DNA from: Aquilaria yunnanensis
Taxonomy: Eukaryota; Streptophyta; Magnoliopsida; Malvales; Thymelaeaceae
DNA length: 64,000 nt
NCBI GenBank assembly: GCA_039654915.1
Contig: CM077600.1
Location: 75,587,992 to 75,651,991 of the forward strand
Direction: 5' to 3'
Under the pieces are notes generated by a model. It worked only from the letters and a program-made list of their open reading frames with translations, had not been told where the DNA came from and did no database searches. Position 1 is the first letter of the stretch. Every line of letters starts with the position of its first letter. Positions 21,250 through 33,370 of the stretch are shown here, piece after piece. The translations under genes and the position numbers were made by a program.

Positions 21250-22440
21250 GATTACATATGGATACAAGTTGGAAAACTTGTGTACTGGACCAACCCACCA
21301 TGAGAACACTACGTGAATTGTTATATGAGTGTCATAAGTGATTCTTATGGTGATCATGGTATATGTGGTCTTTTGACCTGAGGTCATCAAGGCTCCCTAC
21401 ATGTGATGCACATACTTTGATGCTTCATTTTGTTACTCGTAACTGAGTGAACAAAAAGGTGGTCATTGGGTATGTCATATATCATATAAAGGTTTTTGTA
21501 TGATCAAGATGGGATTTGTCTCTCCTATGTAACAGGAGTGATATCTTTGGGCCCCTTGATAAAGTGAGACTAAGAAAATGTATGGCCATGCTCGGATGAG
21601 TTGATATACGATATCAATGCCATCACTTTAAATTAGTCTACTCGGTAATCAAAAAATCAAAGATTAGGCTATACGAGAGTGACACATTCCATGTTTCATG
21701 CTTGGTCTTGATATCTTGGACAAAGGGACAATGGTATATACAGATAATGATAATAGAGGTTTAGACGAATTACCAACTATCTTGTCACTGGGTAGCAATG
21801 ATGTGTTGCCAAACACTGCTCATTATTTATGATCATAAATGTGATTTATGATCATTGCCAATGTGAAAGGAGCCTATTGGGTCACACACATATAGCCAAT
21901 TAGATTATTTGAATGCATGGGCCAAATAATTTGGATTTTGGTTTCATGATAATTTTGGATTAATAATTGGCCTAAAGGTTGAGCCATTAATGAAGCCCGA
22001 AATTATACTTAATTGGATTAGGGTTTTAAAGCCCATTGGGCTTGGGAGTTGAGTCTCACTATATATACATCATACAGTGTGAATTTTGTACCTCTTGCCC
22101 TAGCCTCCCTAAGGATAAAATCAGAAGAGTTTTGAAAGTTCCAGCCACACTCTTCTCTTGTCATTCCTTGGAGGACACAAGCTAGCACTGCGAGTGCAAG
22201 AGGAATACATCTGCCAGGATATGGTGGAAGTGTGGTGATCCCGAGAGGCTCGTGTGGATACCGTAGAAAGCTTGAACATGTCAACTGTTCAAGTTTTGTC
22301 ATTCGACTAAACAGTTGGGTGAAAGGTCTCAATCGACTAAGGTATAAAAATTTTGAACACCTGATTTGCCCCACTTTACTTAGATCCTAAAGGATTTTGG
22401 CTATCATCTGCTGTGCTTGTTTGGCCCTTAAAACCCTACA
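21250..22440 (+). repeat. Divergent, 5'-truncated copia-family LTR (plus)
   Basis: From about 21250 it matches the copia LTR (ACAAGTTGG, GGACAAAGGGACAATGG, the 27 bp palindrome at 21829-21855, TCTCACTATATATAC) to its end (AAAACCCTACA at 22440). The first about 230 bp of the LTR are missing and point differences are much more frequent than in the other copies. It is an older insertion of the same family; no target duplication can be seen because the left end is lost. Confidence 0.85.
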
Positions 22441-23960
22441 CCTCGTAAGCTGATAGAGAAGAAATATCTAGGTTCAGATTGGCTTGCTCTACCTGAAAGC
22501 AGCAGGAAAGAAAGCCCTCCTTGAACTCAAGGAAAGCATCATTCCTAAGCCTCATTTTTGCCTTCTGGAGGTACGAGCTGAGCTCCTTCTTGCGAGCATT
22601 GGACTTGGCTAGAAGATGCTAGTATGTTGTGTGGGCCTCACATTTTATAGAACCAACTTGCTCGATCCGCTCCATGAGGGGCATCATAGAAGAAACAAAA
22701 CTAGTGTTAGTTCTACCTTGGATGATCCTTAAGCCCAACGACACCTACTCAACCATTGGCAGGGTCATCTCAATAGTGTCAATCTTTTCTTCAACAACCT
22801 TCAACAAGGATGCTTGGTGATTGGCCTCCATGAAAGCCTTCCCCTCCCTTTCTTTGGATGACTTAAGAGTATCCACAAACTTTTCAACCTTATTCTAAAG
22901 TTGCTTGATGCGACCCTATTCCTTTTTTTTTTTTGCTTCCTTCATCAAGTTGAGGTCTATTGCTAGGGTACTTCAAGCAATACACTGGTTCTCCAACTCC
23001 TTCCTCAAGGAGTCCCTAATGCTTCGCAAGACATCAACTTGTGAATTGAGGGATTGCATGGCCTTTTCACGGGCTCCATATCATTGCCTAAGACTATAGG
23101 TAATGATGGCCTTTTGTCAAACCAAACACGCTAGAACCAAGCAAAGATCAGAACACTAAAACTATCCAAGAACGTACCTGGAGTATACTACACCCTATTC
23201 TCATTAGATGGTGGCTATCCACTTAAGGGGGAGTGTAAGAAAATGCCAATCCCTAAGGGTTTTCAACCCTTTAAGGATACAATGAGTACTGTTTGTTTAA
23301 TCCTCAGAGATCAATTCACCAATACTCATCAACGGACAACTTTAGGAGACCTCGCTAAGCAGATGACACTTTTTTCTAGGATGACCCCTATCAAAATCTT
23401 TAGGGGGCGAGGAAGAAAAGAAGGGCTAACTTCCTTCTCCATTTGTGACACCTCCCCGATCACCTTCTGGAACACCACCGATGCCTTAGGTCCATAGTAG
23501 AAGTAAAGGTAGGGGCCCTTTGAACATTTTTACAGAGGGGCTAGAATAACATCAAGTCTACAGAACTAAAGTGGAAGAAGGAAAAGTTGCTTATGGAAGC
23601 CCTACCATTGCAACTATATCGAGAGGCATCAGCCACCATTGGGGCTGAAGAACGTGACCTCTTGCGAACCAATTGAGCCTTCAGAGGAGACTCAGACAAC
23701 TCTACCACCTGGGATGCTGACTTGGAGGCGAACACCCCCAGGAACTTCTTGGCCACCCCATAAAAAGAGGGCCATTTTAGCCAGAAGGATTGGGATCTTT
23801 TAAGCTTCAGCCAGGGTATCAAAAATGCTCCTGCACTTCTTCCTGTACTTCTTAGCATGACTACTCATTTCTACACAAAGAAATGAAAGGTTAAAACTAG
23901 TGAAAGGCACAGAATTTGATGAAAATAGAATTCCTGCACAGGGCTTAGATCTTGGTATTC
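22441..23960 (-). pseudogene. Tat-C antisense accessory gene, 3' half (coiled coil)
   Basis: On the minus strand fragments read as a coiled coil (REKAMQSLNSQVDVLRSIRD and KELENQC near 23075-22950; a Lys-rich run near 22930) and, further upstream, a basic stretch (LVRKRSRSSAPMVAD near 23660). This is the same order as exons 2-4 of the Tat-A antisense gene. It is cut at 23965 by Tat-B; the N-terminal half lies at 51547-52400. Many stops. Confidence 0.55.
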
Positions 23961-23965
23961 AAGAG

Positions 23966-24011
23966 TGATGCCCGGCAGCATCTTTGCTGTATGACATGGT
24001 AGGCCTGAGAG
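23966..24011 (-). repeat. Tat-B 3' LTR, terminal 46 bp
   Basis: TGATGCCCGGCAGCATC... matches the inner end of the right LTR (45059-45104). The copia element at 24012 split this LTR; the target GAGAG is duplicated at 24007-24011 and 32140-32144. The uninterrupted site CCTGAGAGGGAC is preserved in the right LTR. Confidence 0.92.
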
Positions 24012-25427
24012 TGTTAGTGTTGTGCCCAAAAGCCAATCATGAGATGATTGTATTTTTGCACATTGAGTCATGATATTTTATTAAGGCATTAATCCAGCAA
24101 TTATGTTTGTTGTTTTGTTTCTGCGTAACTTAACAAACATAATTGTAACCCTAGAATAATGATATTCTTAAACGTCCCTGGCCTAGTATTATTGTGGAGC
24201 GGGTTGCAATAATACATAACGACTAGCATATGTGGAGACTAATATGAGATATGTAGTCTACATATGGGTACAAGTTGGAGAACTTGTGTACTGGACCGAC
24301 CCACCATGAGAACACTACATGGATCATTATATGAGTGTCATAAGTGATTCTCATAGTGATCATGGTATATGTAGTCCTTCGACCTAAGATCATCAAGGTT
24401 CCCTACATGTGAGTCACATACTTTGATACTTTCCTTTGTTGCTCGTAACTGAATGAACATGAAGGAGGTCATTGGGTATGTCACATATCATGCGGAGGGA
24501 TTTGTATGATCAAGATTGGATTTGTCCCTCCTATGTACCGGGAGTGATATCTTCGGGCCCCTTGATAGAGTAAGACTTAGAAAAATGCATGGCCATTATC
24601 GGATGAGTTGATATACGATATCAATGTCATCAGTTTAAGTTGGTCTACTCGGTAATCAAGAAACCAAAGATTGGGCTATACGAGAGTGACACAATACATG
24701 TCTCGTGCTTAGTTTTGATATCTTGGACAAAGGGACAATGGCATATATCGGTGATAATCATAAAGGTTTAGTCGAATCATCGACAATCTTGTCACTTGGG
24801 TAGCGATGATGTGTTGCTAGACACCGCTCATTGCTTATGATCATAAATGTGATTTATGATCATTGCCAATGTGGTAAGAGCCTATTGGGTCGCACACATA
24901 TAGCTATTTGGATCATTATAGTGCATGGGCTAATAATTTGGGTTTTAGTTTCTCAATAATTTTGTATTAATGATGGGCCCAATAGTCGAGCCATTATTAA
25001 GCCCGAAATTAAAGCCTAATTGGATTAGGGCTTTGAAACCTATTAGGCCTGGAAGTTGAGTCTCACTATAAATACAACTTCTAGTGAGAAATTCGTAGGT
25101 CTCCTTGCCCTAGCCTCCCAAAAGGACAGTCACACTCTTCTCTTGCAATTCCTTAGAGGACGCAAGCTAACACTACGAGCGCAAGAGAAACGCATCTGCC
25201 GGGACGTGGTGGAAGCGTGGTGATCCCGAGAGGCTCGTGTTGATACCATAGAGAGCCTGAACACATCAACTGTTCAGGTTTTGTGATTCGACTCTACAGT
25301 TGAGTGAGAGATCTCAACCGAAAATTAGGTATGAAAATTTTTGAACACCCGGTTTACCCCGTTTCACTTGGATCCTGGCAGGTTTCAGTTAAATTCCGCT
25401 GTGTTGTTTGGCTCCCGAAACCCATCA
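24012..25427 (+). repeat. Copia 5' LTR (1416 bp)
   Basis: Starts TGTTAGTGTTGTGCCC and ends GAAACCCATCA, followed at once by the PBS. Five other LTR copies of the family lie in the window. TATAAATA at 25067-25074 is the likely promoter, and a 27 bp palindrome lies at 24837-24863. Confidence 0.95.
25067..25074 (+). promoter_or_regulatory. TATA box in copia 5' LTR
   Basis: TATAAATA in TCTCACTATAAATACAAC, about 360 bp before the LTR end, kept in the complete LTR copies (for example 31779-31786). Likely start of the U3-promoted element RNA. Confidence 0.65.
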
Positions 25428-25428
25428 G

Positions 25429-25440
25429 TGGTATCAGAGC
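25429..25440 (+). other. Copia primer binding site (initiator tRNA-Met)
   Basis: TGGTATCAGAGC one base after the LTR; it is complementary to the 3' end of plant initiator tRNA-Met, the usual primer for this class. Confidence 0.9.
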
Positions 25441-26770
25441 TACTGGTGAAACCCTAAATCGGGATTGATGTTGAATCACATGATGTTATGTGTTCGGTTG
25501 CTTTTCTGCCATGATTAGTTAGATTGATTCATGATGCATGAAACCAGAACTCGTAATGAACATATGACGTATATGAAGAAATTACACTAATTGGTTAATG
25601 AGATTAACCCGAAATTGAATGGTATGAGATACATATATGGAGTAGGATTCTTGCAATAGTTGCAAAAACCCTAGCTTGGTTCAGATTCAGCCAGCGGGAC
25701 CGCCTTATACGAACCGCCACATAAATAAAAACTGGTTAATCAACGCGCGAAAATTGGCATGCATCTTTGTTGAATGAGATTTGACATGATATGCTGATTG
25801 GTGTTTGAAGCATGGTGCATGGTTATAGCCCTTGATTGGTTGTACTTGTAAATACGGCCTGCAAGTCATGCCTTTTCTTATCACACTCATTGTACATTCT
25901 CTTCTCACCTTACTCCCCTCAAATGTAACTCGAGGTTTCTATTATTGATGTAATGGTGCATTATGGGATCATCCAAGGTGATATGTCCAAGGATCATCCA
26001 AGGTGGTATGTCCAAGGAGGTGACAACAAAAGGGCAGCCAAGAATGGAAGAGAAGGAGCTTGTGAAGACTCTTTTCTTTTCTTAGGCTTTTATGATATTC
26101 TCATTGGCTTGAGAATATCGCATAGTTTGGGCTATAACCATGTCACTTTTACTTTCTTGAACGCATGAGATGCATGTTTTATATTTGTATGTGATGCATG
26201 TATAAGACAACCGGAGATAACAAATTGGTAAGATCAAACGAAAAATCCCTCAAACAAATATTAAGTCATCAAATATAATGCCTTCCAAATGTTGGCACTC
26301 GTCAAGACTTTGATCAACATTAGGTGGGTTTGCCAAAGCAAAGCACCTATGCTCATCTTGGTAAGGCGCAATGGGATAATAGTGATATCCAAATTGCTAA
26401 CTTTGGGTCCAACTTAACTAAGTTATCCTAATAGGATTAGGGACTTAGAGGCATAGAGTTGGGCTTAAGCTCATGGGATGAGCTTGGACAAGTATTGTTC
26501 ACCCAACTATCCAAGAGTTGCATAAGATGCAATTGGCAAGGAATAGCCTACCTAAATAGCTATAACTTGATAGAAAAGCCAAAGCTGACTCAGGTTGTGG
26601 TCAAATATGGATCTTGGCCCACTAGAATACCTTAGCGCCGAGGTGTTCCGAAATAATATCGAGGGTTATTATTTTGAGAAAAATAGTGGGAGTATCGTTT
26701 AATAAAAGTCCTTATTAAATGAATTAAAATACATGACTCTTACACTGCATATTTACTGTTGTAGATAACC
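25441..26770 (+). other. Copia untranslated leader
   Basis: About 1.3 kb between PBS and gag start without a convincing gene. It holds a 25 bp tandem duplication at 25966-25990 and 25991-26015 (GGATCATCCAAGGTG...). A long leader is common in such elements and would carry packaging signals; none can be pointed out. Confidence 0.6.
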
Positions 26771-28910
26771 ATGGCACAAAACACATCGACACTTTCGTTG
26801 CGATCGATCCTTAAGAAGGAAAAAACTGAATGGGACCAACTTTCTCAAATGGTACCGAAACTTGAGGATAGTCCTCAAGCAAAATAGAAATGCCTATGTC
26901 CTAGAGCAGCCCATTCCGAATGAGCCTACTGCCACTGCTCCAAGAGCTGAAAGGGATGCTCACAAGAGGCATTCTGATGATGCTTTGGATGTTGCATGCC
27001 TCATGCTTATTACCATGGAATCTGAGCTTCAGAAGCAACATGAGAACATGGGGGCATTCGATATGATCGAACATCTCAAAATGCTTTTCCAAGAGCAAGC
27101 TAGGCATAAGAGGTTTGAGACCTCTAAGGCATTGTTTCAGTACAAGATGTCTGAGGGAAGTCCCGTGGGTCCTCATGTGCTCAAGATGATTGGGTACATT
27201 GAGAATCTTGAGAATTTGGGATTTGCTCTTCAGAAAGAGTTGGCTATTGATGTAGTCTTGCAATCATTGCCTGAAAGCTACAGTCAGTTCGTCATGAACT
27301 ATAACATGAACGACCTAGACAAGTCCCTCCCTGAATTGCTCAATATGTTAAGAACTGCTGAGCAAAACCCTAAGAAGGCTAAGCCCATTTTGATGGTTCA
27401 AAAGGGCAAGGGAAAGGGAAAAGCCAACAAGAAAAAGGATAAAGCTAATGGAAAGTCTAATGCTAATTCTTCTTCAGCTTCACTGAAACCAAAGGGTGGT
27501 GTGGCAAAGGAAGGGGAGTGCTTCCATTGTAAGCAACCTGGACACTGGAAGCGCAACTGCAAGCTCTATCTTGAAGAACTTGCTAACGAAAAGGGAAGTA
27601 AGACTTCCACTTCAGGTATTCGTGTTATAGAGGCTAACTTTTCTATTTCCTCATCTTGGGTATTGGATACTGGATGTGGATCTCACATTTGTGCAAATGT
27701 GCAAAATCTAAATAGAAGTAGAAGATTGGCCCGAGGTGAACTGGACCTACGTGTTGGAAATGGAGCAAGGGTTGCTGCCTTAGCCGTAGGAACTTATGTT
27801 CTCACTTTACCTAGTGGATTAGTTTTAGAATTAGACAACTGCTACTTTGTGCCTACTATTAGTAGAAATTTGATTTCTATTTCTTGTTTGGACAAGAAAG
27901 GTTTTTCATTTATAATAAAGGACAAATGTTGTTCTATTTATTTGAATGAAATCTTTTATGGTAGTGCTCAACTTAGCAATGGGTTGTATGTTCTAGACCT
28001 CGAAGATCCAATCTATAATGTGAATACCAAGAAGGTCAGATTAAATGCTTTGAACCCGACCTATCTTTGGCACTGTCGCTTGGGCCATATAAATGAGACC
28101 CGCATATCCAAGCTCCATAAGGATGGACTCTTGGACTCATTTGATTTTGAATCATATGAGACATGTGAGTCATGTTTGTTGGGCAAGATGACCAAAGCCC
28201 CATTCACGGGGCAAAGTGAAAGGGCTAATGACTTACTAGGACTCATACATAGTGATGTATGTGGCCCTATGTCTACACAAGCTAGAGGAGGTTTCCAATA
28301 CTTCATTACTTTCACTGATGACTTCAGTAGATATGGCTATGTGTATCCCATGAGACACAAGTCAGAATCCTTTGAAAATTTTAAAGAATTCAAGAATGAA
28401 TTAGAGAATCAACTCGGGAAGAGTATTAAAGTGCTTCGATCAGATCGAGGTGGAGAGTACCTGGATCGAGAATTCCTTGACTATTTGAAAGAGTGTGGTA
28501 TAGTATCACAACTCATTCCACCAAGTACACCTCAATGGAATGGTGTATCTGAAAGGAGAAATCGAACTCTGTTAGACATGGTTCGCTCTATGATGAGTCA
28601 AGCTGACCTTCCAAACTCCTTTTGGGGGCATGCTCTAGAGACAACTGCTTTTACACTAAACCGAGTTCCATCTAAATCGGTTCAAAAGACACCATATGAG
28701 ATATGGAGTGGGAGGCATCCCAATTTGTCTTTTATGAAGATTTGGGGCTGTGATGCTTATGTGAAACGTCAATCCTCTGACAAACTATGGCCCAAATCTC
28801 AAAAAAGCCTTTTTGTTGGGTATCCCAAAGAAACAAAGGGTTACTATTTTTACAATCCATCTGAGCAAAAAGTGTTTGTTGCTCGAACTGGTGTCTTTTT
28901 TGGAGAATGA
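26771..28910 (+). pseudogene. Copia gag-protease-integrase part of polyprotein
   Basis: ATG at 26771 (MAQNTSTLSLRSIL). A +1 base in a run of six A (26820-26825) shifts the frame; the main frame is open from 26862 to 28910 (682 residues). Gag has the CCHC knuckle CFHCKQPGHWKRNC (27520-27561). The protease has the active-site DTG in WVLDTGCGSH. Integrase has the HHCC finger (HCRLGH ... CESC) and the D, D and E of HSDVCGP, RSDRGGEY and GVSERRNR. The frame ends early at 28910 because of small indels around 28893-28915. Domains themselves look well kept. Confidence 0.93.
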
Positions 28911-29616
28911 GTTTTATCTCTAAAGGAACTAGTGGGAGGAAAGTAGAACTTGAAGAAATTCAAGAACAACAAGGAGACATCGAACCTGAAATAGAACCTG
29001 AACAGACACCGCAAGATGTTGTTCAAGAGTCTGTTCCTGTAGCACAGAGCCCACGTAGGACTGGTAGGATTCGATGTGAGCCCGAGAGATATGGATTTCT
29101 CGTGACTCACACCGGTGATGTGATGCTCATGGATCAGGATGAGCCCACAACCTACCAGCAAGCTATGTCGGGGCCGACTCTGAGAAGTGGCTAGTGGCCA
29201 TGAAATTCGAGATGGAATCCATGTATGAAAACCAAGTATGGACTTTGGTTGACCCACCTGAAGGGGTAAAACTCATAGGGTGCAAATGGGTTTTCAAGAA
29301 GAAAACTGACATGGATGGTAATGCGATTACCTTTAAGGGACGATTGGTTGCAAAAGGTTTCAAGCAAATTCATGGTATTGACTATGATGAAACTTTTTCA
29401 CCAATTGCTATGCTTAAATCCATCCAAATTTTGTTTGCTATTGCTGCACACTATGATTATGAGATATGGCAAATGGATGTCAAAACTGCATTCCTAAATG
29501 GAAAGCTACTTGAGGATGTGTACATGACACAACCTGAGGGTTTTGTCCCTCCTAAGAATGCCAATAAAGTGTGCAAGTTGCAAAGGTCCATTTATGGACT
29601 GAAGCAAGCTTCTTGA
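28907..29616 (+). pseudogene. Copia linker and reverse transcriptase, N-terminal part
   Basis: 28907-29194 is the variable linker after integrase (GTSGRKVELEEIQEQQ, acidic). A lost base near 29170 shifts the frame to 29194-29616, which carries the start of reverse transcriptase: ENQVWTLVDPPEG, GCKWVFKKK, RLVAKGFKQI, QMDVKTAFLNGKL and YGLKQAS. A TGA at 29614-29616, where this family has a coding triplet, splits it from the rest. Confidence 0.9.
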
Positions 29617-30711
29617 AGTTCGAATCTTTGTTTTGATGATGCAATCAAAGAGTTTGGTTTTATCAAAAATGAAGATGAACCTTGTGTCTACAAGAAGGTT
29701 GTTGGGAGCGCTATTGTCTTCTTGGTGTTGTATGTAGATGACATACTACTCATCGGGAATGACATTCCTGAGCTACAATCTGTGAAGACTTGGCTAGGGA
29801 AATGTTTCTCTATGAAGGACTTGAGTGAAGCAGCCTATGTGTTAGGCATCAGGATCTATAGAGATAGATCTAGAAAGCTTCTTAGCCTAAGTCAAAGTAC
29901 ATATATTGACAAGGTGCTAAAGAGGTTTAGCATTCAAGATTCCAAGAAAGGATTCTTGCCCATGTCACATGGTATCACTCTTTCTAGATCTCAGTGTCCG
30001 AGTACAACCGAGGAGAGAGAGCGCATGAGTAAGATTCCATATGCCTCAGCAATTAGATCTATCATGTTATGTACTCGTCCCGATGTCTCATATGCTTTGA
30101 GCATGATGAGTAGGTACCAATCAAACCCCGGTGAGAGTCACTGGATAGCTGTTAAGAACATCCTTAAGTACTTACGAAGGACTAAGGATGCATTCTTGGT
30201 CTTTGGAGGTGAAGATGAGCTCATTGTAAGGGGTTACACCGATGCAAGCTTCCAATCCGATAAGGATGATTTTAGATCGCAATCTGGTTATGTGTTTTGC
30301 ATTGGTGGTGGTGCTGTGAGCTGCAAAAGTTCAAAGCAAGAGACAATAGCTGACTTTACAACAGAATCTGAGTACATTGCTGCCTCTGATGCTATGAAGA
30401 AGGCAGTTTGGATCAAGAAGTTCATCACTGAACTTGGAGTGGTTCCAAGCATTGTCGACCTGATAGAGCTCTATTGTGACAACAATGGAGCAATCGCACA
30501 GGCTAAAGAACCTCAATCTCACCAGCAATCCAAACATATACTCCGACGCTATCATCTTATCAGGGAGATCATCGAGAGGGGTGATGTAAGGATATGCAGG
30601 ACTTCGACAGACAGCAACATTGCTGATCCACTAACAAAGCCCCTTACGCAGCAAAAACATAATAGCCATTCTAGGTCCGTTGGTATTAGATACATGGATG
30701 ATTGGCTTTAG
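29617..30711 (+). pseudogene. Copia reverse transcriptase C-terminal part and RNase H
   Basis: Same frame as the previous part after the stop. It holds the polymerase active site YVDD (LYVDDILLIGND at 29749), the connection, and the RNase H (GYTDASFQSD, SKQETIADFTTESEYIA, LYCDNNGAIAQAKEP, KHILRRYHLIRE). It ends with the normal stop at 30711, close before the polypurine tract. The 329-residue frame is open from 29722. Confidence 0.92.
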
Positions 30712-30712
30712 T

Positions 30713-30725
30713 GCAAGTGGGAGAT
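30713..30725 (+). other. Copia polypurine tract
   Basis: GCAAGTGGGAGAT directly precedes the 3' LTR. The AAGTGGGAGAT form is typical of plant copia elements. Confidence 0.8.
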
Positions 30726-32139
30726 TATTAGTGTTATGGCCCAAAGCCAATCATGAGATGATTGTATTTTTGCACATTGAGTCATGATATTTTATTAAGG
30801 CATTAATCCAGCAATTATGTTTGTTGTTTTGTTTCTGCGTAACTTAACAAACATAATTGACCCTAGAATAATGATATTCTTAAACATCCCTGGTCTAGTA
30901 TTATTGTGGAGTGGGTTGCAATAATACATAACGACTAGCATATGTGGAGACTAATATGAGATATGTAGTCTAAATATGGGTACAAGTTGGAGAACTTGTG
31001 TACTGGACCGACCCACCATGAGAACACTACATGGATCGTTATATGAGTGTCATAAGTGATTCTCATAGTGATCATGGTATATGTAGTCCTTCGACCTAAG
31101 ATCATCAAGGTCCCCTACATGTGAGTCACATACTTTGATACTTTCCTTTGTTGCTCGTAACTGAATGAACATAAAGGAGGTCATTGGGTATGTCACATAT
31201 CATGCGGAGGGATTTGTATGATCAAGATTGGATTTGTCCCTCCTATGTAACGGGAATGATATCTTCGGGCCCCTTGATAGAGTAAGACTTAGAAAAATGC
31301 ATGGCCATGCTCGGATGAGTTGATATACGATATCAAATTCATCAGTTTAAGTTGGTCTACTCGGTAATCAAGAAACCAAATATTGGGCTATACGAGAGTG
31401 ACACATTCCATGTCTCATGCTTAGTCTTGATATCTTGGACAAAGGGACAATGGCATATATCGGTGATGATCATAAAGGTTTAGTCGAATCATCGACAATC
31501 TTGTCACTTGGGTAGCGATGATGTGTTGCTAGACACCGCTCATTGCTTATGATCATAAATGTGATTTATGATCATTGCCAACATGGTAAGAGCCTATTAG
31601 GTCGCACACATAGAGCTATTTGGATCATTAGAGTGCATGGGCTAATAATTTGGGTTTTGATTTCACAATAATTTCGTATTAATAATGGGCCCAATAGTCG
31701 AGCCATTATTAAGCCCGAAATTAAAGCCTAATTGGATTAGGGCTTTGAAACCTATTAGGCCTGGAAGTTGAGTCTCACTATAAATACAACTTCTAGTGAG
31801 AAATTCGTAGGTCTCCTTGCCCTAGCCTCCCAAAAGGACAGCCACACTCTTCTCTTGCAATTCCTTATAGGACGCAAGCTAGCACTGCGAGCGTAAGAGA
31901 AATGCATCTGCCGGGACGTGGTGGAAGCGTGGTGATCCCGAGAGGCTCGTGTGGATACCATAGAGAGCCTGAACACATCAACTGTTCAGGTTTTGTGATT
32001 CGACTCTACAGTTGAGTGAGAGATCTCAACTGAAAATTAGGTATGAAAATTTTCGAACACCCGGTTTACCCCGTTTCACTTGCATCCTGGAGGGTTTCGG
32101 TTAAATTTTGCTACGCTGTTTGGCTCCCAAAACCCATCA
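30726..32139 (+). repeat. Copia 3' LTR (1414 bp)
   Basis: Close match to the 5' LTR with scattered differences, including TA instead of TG at the first two bases and loss of about 3 bp in the AATTGTAACCC stretch (AATTGACCC here). Followed by the target duplication GAGAG (32140-32144). Confidence 0.95.
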
Positions 32140-32144
32140 GAGAG

Positions 32145-32913
32145 GGACTTCTGGTATGGAGATGCTAGGAGAGGAGACTTTCGGCATGAGATTGCCTGAA
32201 ACGCTCAAAAGAACAGGGGTTAGGAGGTCCCCGGAGTGTGTTTCCGGGGAAGGAGCCTCCGACACCCAAGTCAATTTGTAAGGAGCAGAGAGTGGAGAGT
32301 CGAGAGTAGAGAGAGTTCTATCTGTGTCCTTACCAAGGTTTTTCCCCAAGTATTTATAGGAGAGCATTGGGAGAAGTCCATTTTACATAGCCCGCTCAAA
32401 TCATGACACGTGTTCGGTCGGGTGTGGTCCGTATCTTCGAGGATGGGGGACCTCCAGCTAGCCATAGGTTGTTCTGGCTAGGTGTTAGGGCCGTGGGAGG
32501 TCTGTGTGTCAGGGGGTGTGTGAGGTCTCTATGTCAGAGGCTCTTTAACCATCTCCGTAAGACTCCTTCGGGGAACGAGACCCCTTCGGAATAGGAGGCC
32601 CCCTTCGGCTAGATACCATCACCGAGGGCTGTTAGGATAAGCATCTTCAGCAGAGCGCCAAGGATGGCAAGGCTATTTTAGCCGAAGTTGGCCAAGTCAT
32701 CTTACCACGGGTGGTAGCGCACCATACTCCCGAGGTCAATCCTGTTATTCTCCGAGGGTGATGGTGGATTACCGAGGTTAGGGGTTTAAGGACTACGGAG
32801 CCTCGATTACTGAGGTTGGCGCTCGTCTGATCTGAGGGTGATGCTCATCTTTACCGAGGGTGGTGCTTATCAGAGCTTAGGGGGTTTAAAGGGTAATAGC
32901 CCTTTGGCTATCA
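32145..32913 (-). repeat. Tat-B 3' LTR, main segment
   Basis: Matches the right LTR from 45105 to 45814. On the minus strand it starts TGATAGCCAAAGGGCTATTACCC at 32913. TATAAATA on minus at 32358-32351 matches the promoter motif of the right LTR. It is somewhat longer than the right copy because of small indels. Confidence 0.92.
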
Positions 32914-32935
32914 CATGCCCCCCTCGAAGAGCTGA
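32914..32935 (-). other. Polypurine tract of Tat-B
   Basis: On the minus strand CTCTTCGAGGGGGGCATG lies directly before the LTR start TGATAGCC. Confidence 0.75.
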
Positions 32936-33364
32936 AGATATATCTTCAGCTTTTGATCTTTTGCGAGCCAGTTGCAGAACCCTTCGAAAGGCTGACCGGA
33001 CCCTGAAATGACCTGAGTCACCTCTTCTAGATGAAAGTCTCTTTGACCCAGAACATCTGTTATTGCCGACATAGTGGCAATTATCTTTCCGGGAGAGGAA
33101 TCTGGTGTTCCCGAGGTTCTCTCTTCAGTCAAAGTGTGTATGTTCTAGTCTTTTTAATACCTGTTAGTGGACCGTTACGCCTACTTCACGTGTTTCCTTG
33201 GGAAAGGTTTAAGTTCTAATAGTTGCCAGGGGCGTGCCCTCGTTTCCCACACTGGGAGACCTGTGTTACCTGGTGACTAGCGACTGGTCGCATTCGTTTC
33301 GTCAGACGTGCCTCTTTGCCTTCAAGGGGCAATTATGGTGACGCTTCGCCTCCCTCCTTCGGCC
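32936..33364. other. Tat-B region between 3' LTR and antisense promoter
   Basis: About 430 bp without a gene I can support. In the element's layout this is the upstream region of the antisense gene (read on plus here). Confidence 0.4.
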
Positions 33365-33370
33365 TATAAA
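33365..33370 (+). promoter_or_regulatory. TATA box of the antisense gene in Tat-B
   Basis: TATAAA in GGCCTATAAATTCCCC, about 250 bp before the ATG at 33616. The same spacing is found in Tat-A (8745-8752 to 8497). Confidence 0.55.

Larger units (their letters stand above)
24012..32139 (+). mobile_element. Full-length Ty1/copia retrotransposon, 8.1 kb
   Basis: Both LTRs, PBS, gag-pol and polypurine tract are present, with target duplication GAGAG. The order protease-integrase-RT-RNase H is that of Ty1/copia. It sits in the 3' LTR of Tat-B, so it is younger than Tat-B. The reading frame is broken at no fewer than four places, so it is not autonomous now. A Tork/Angela-like lineage is my guess from Gag motifs. 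Confidence 0.95.
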
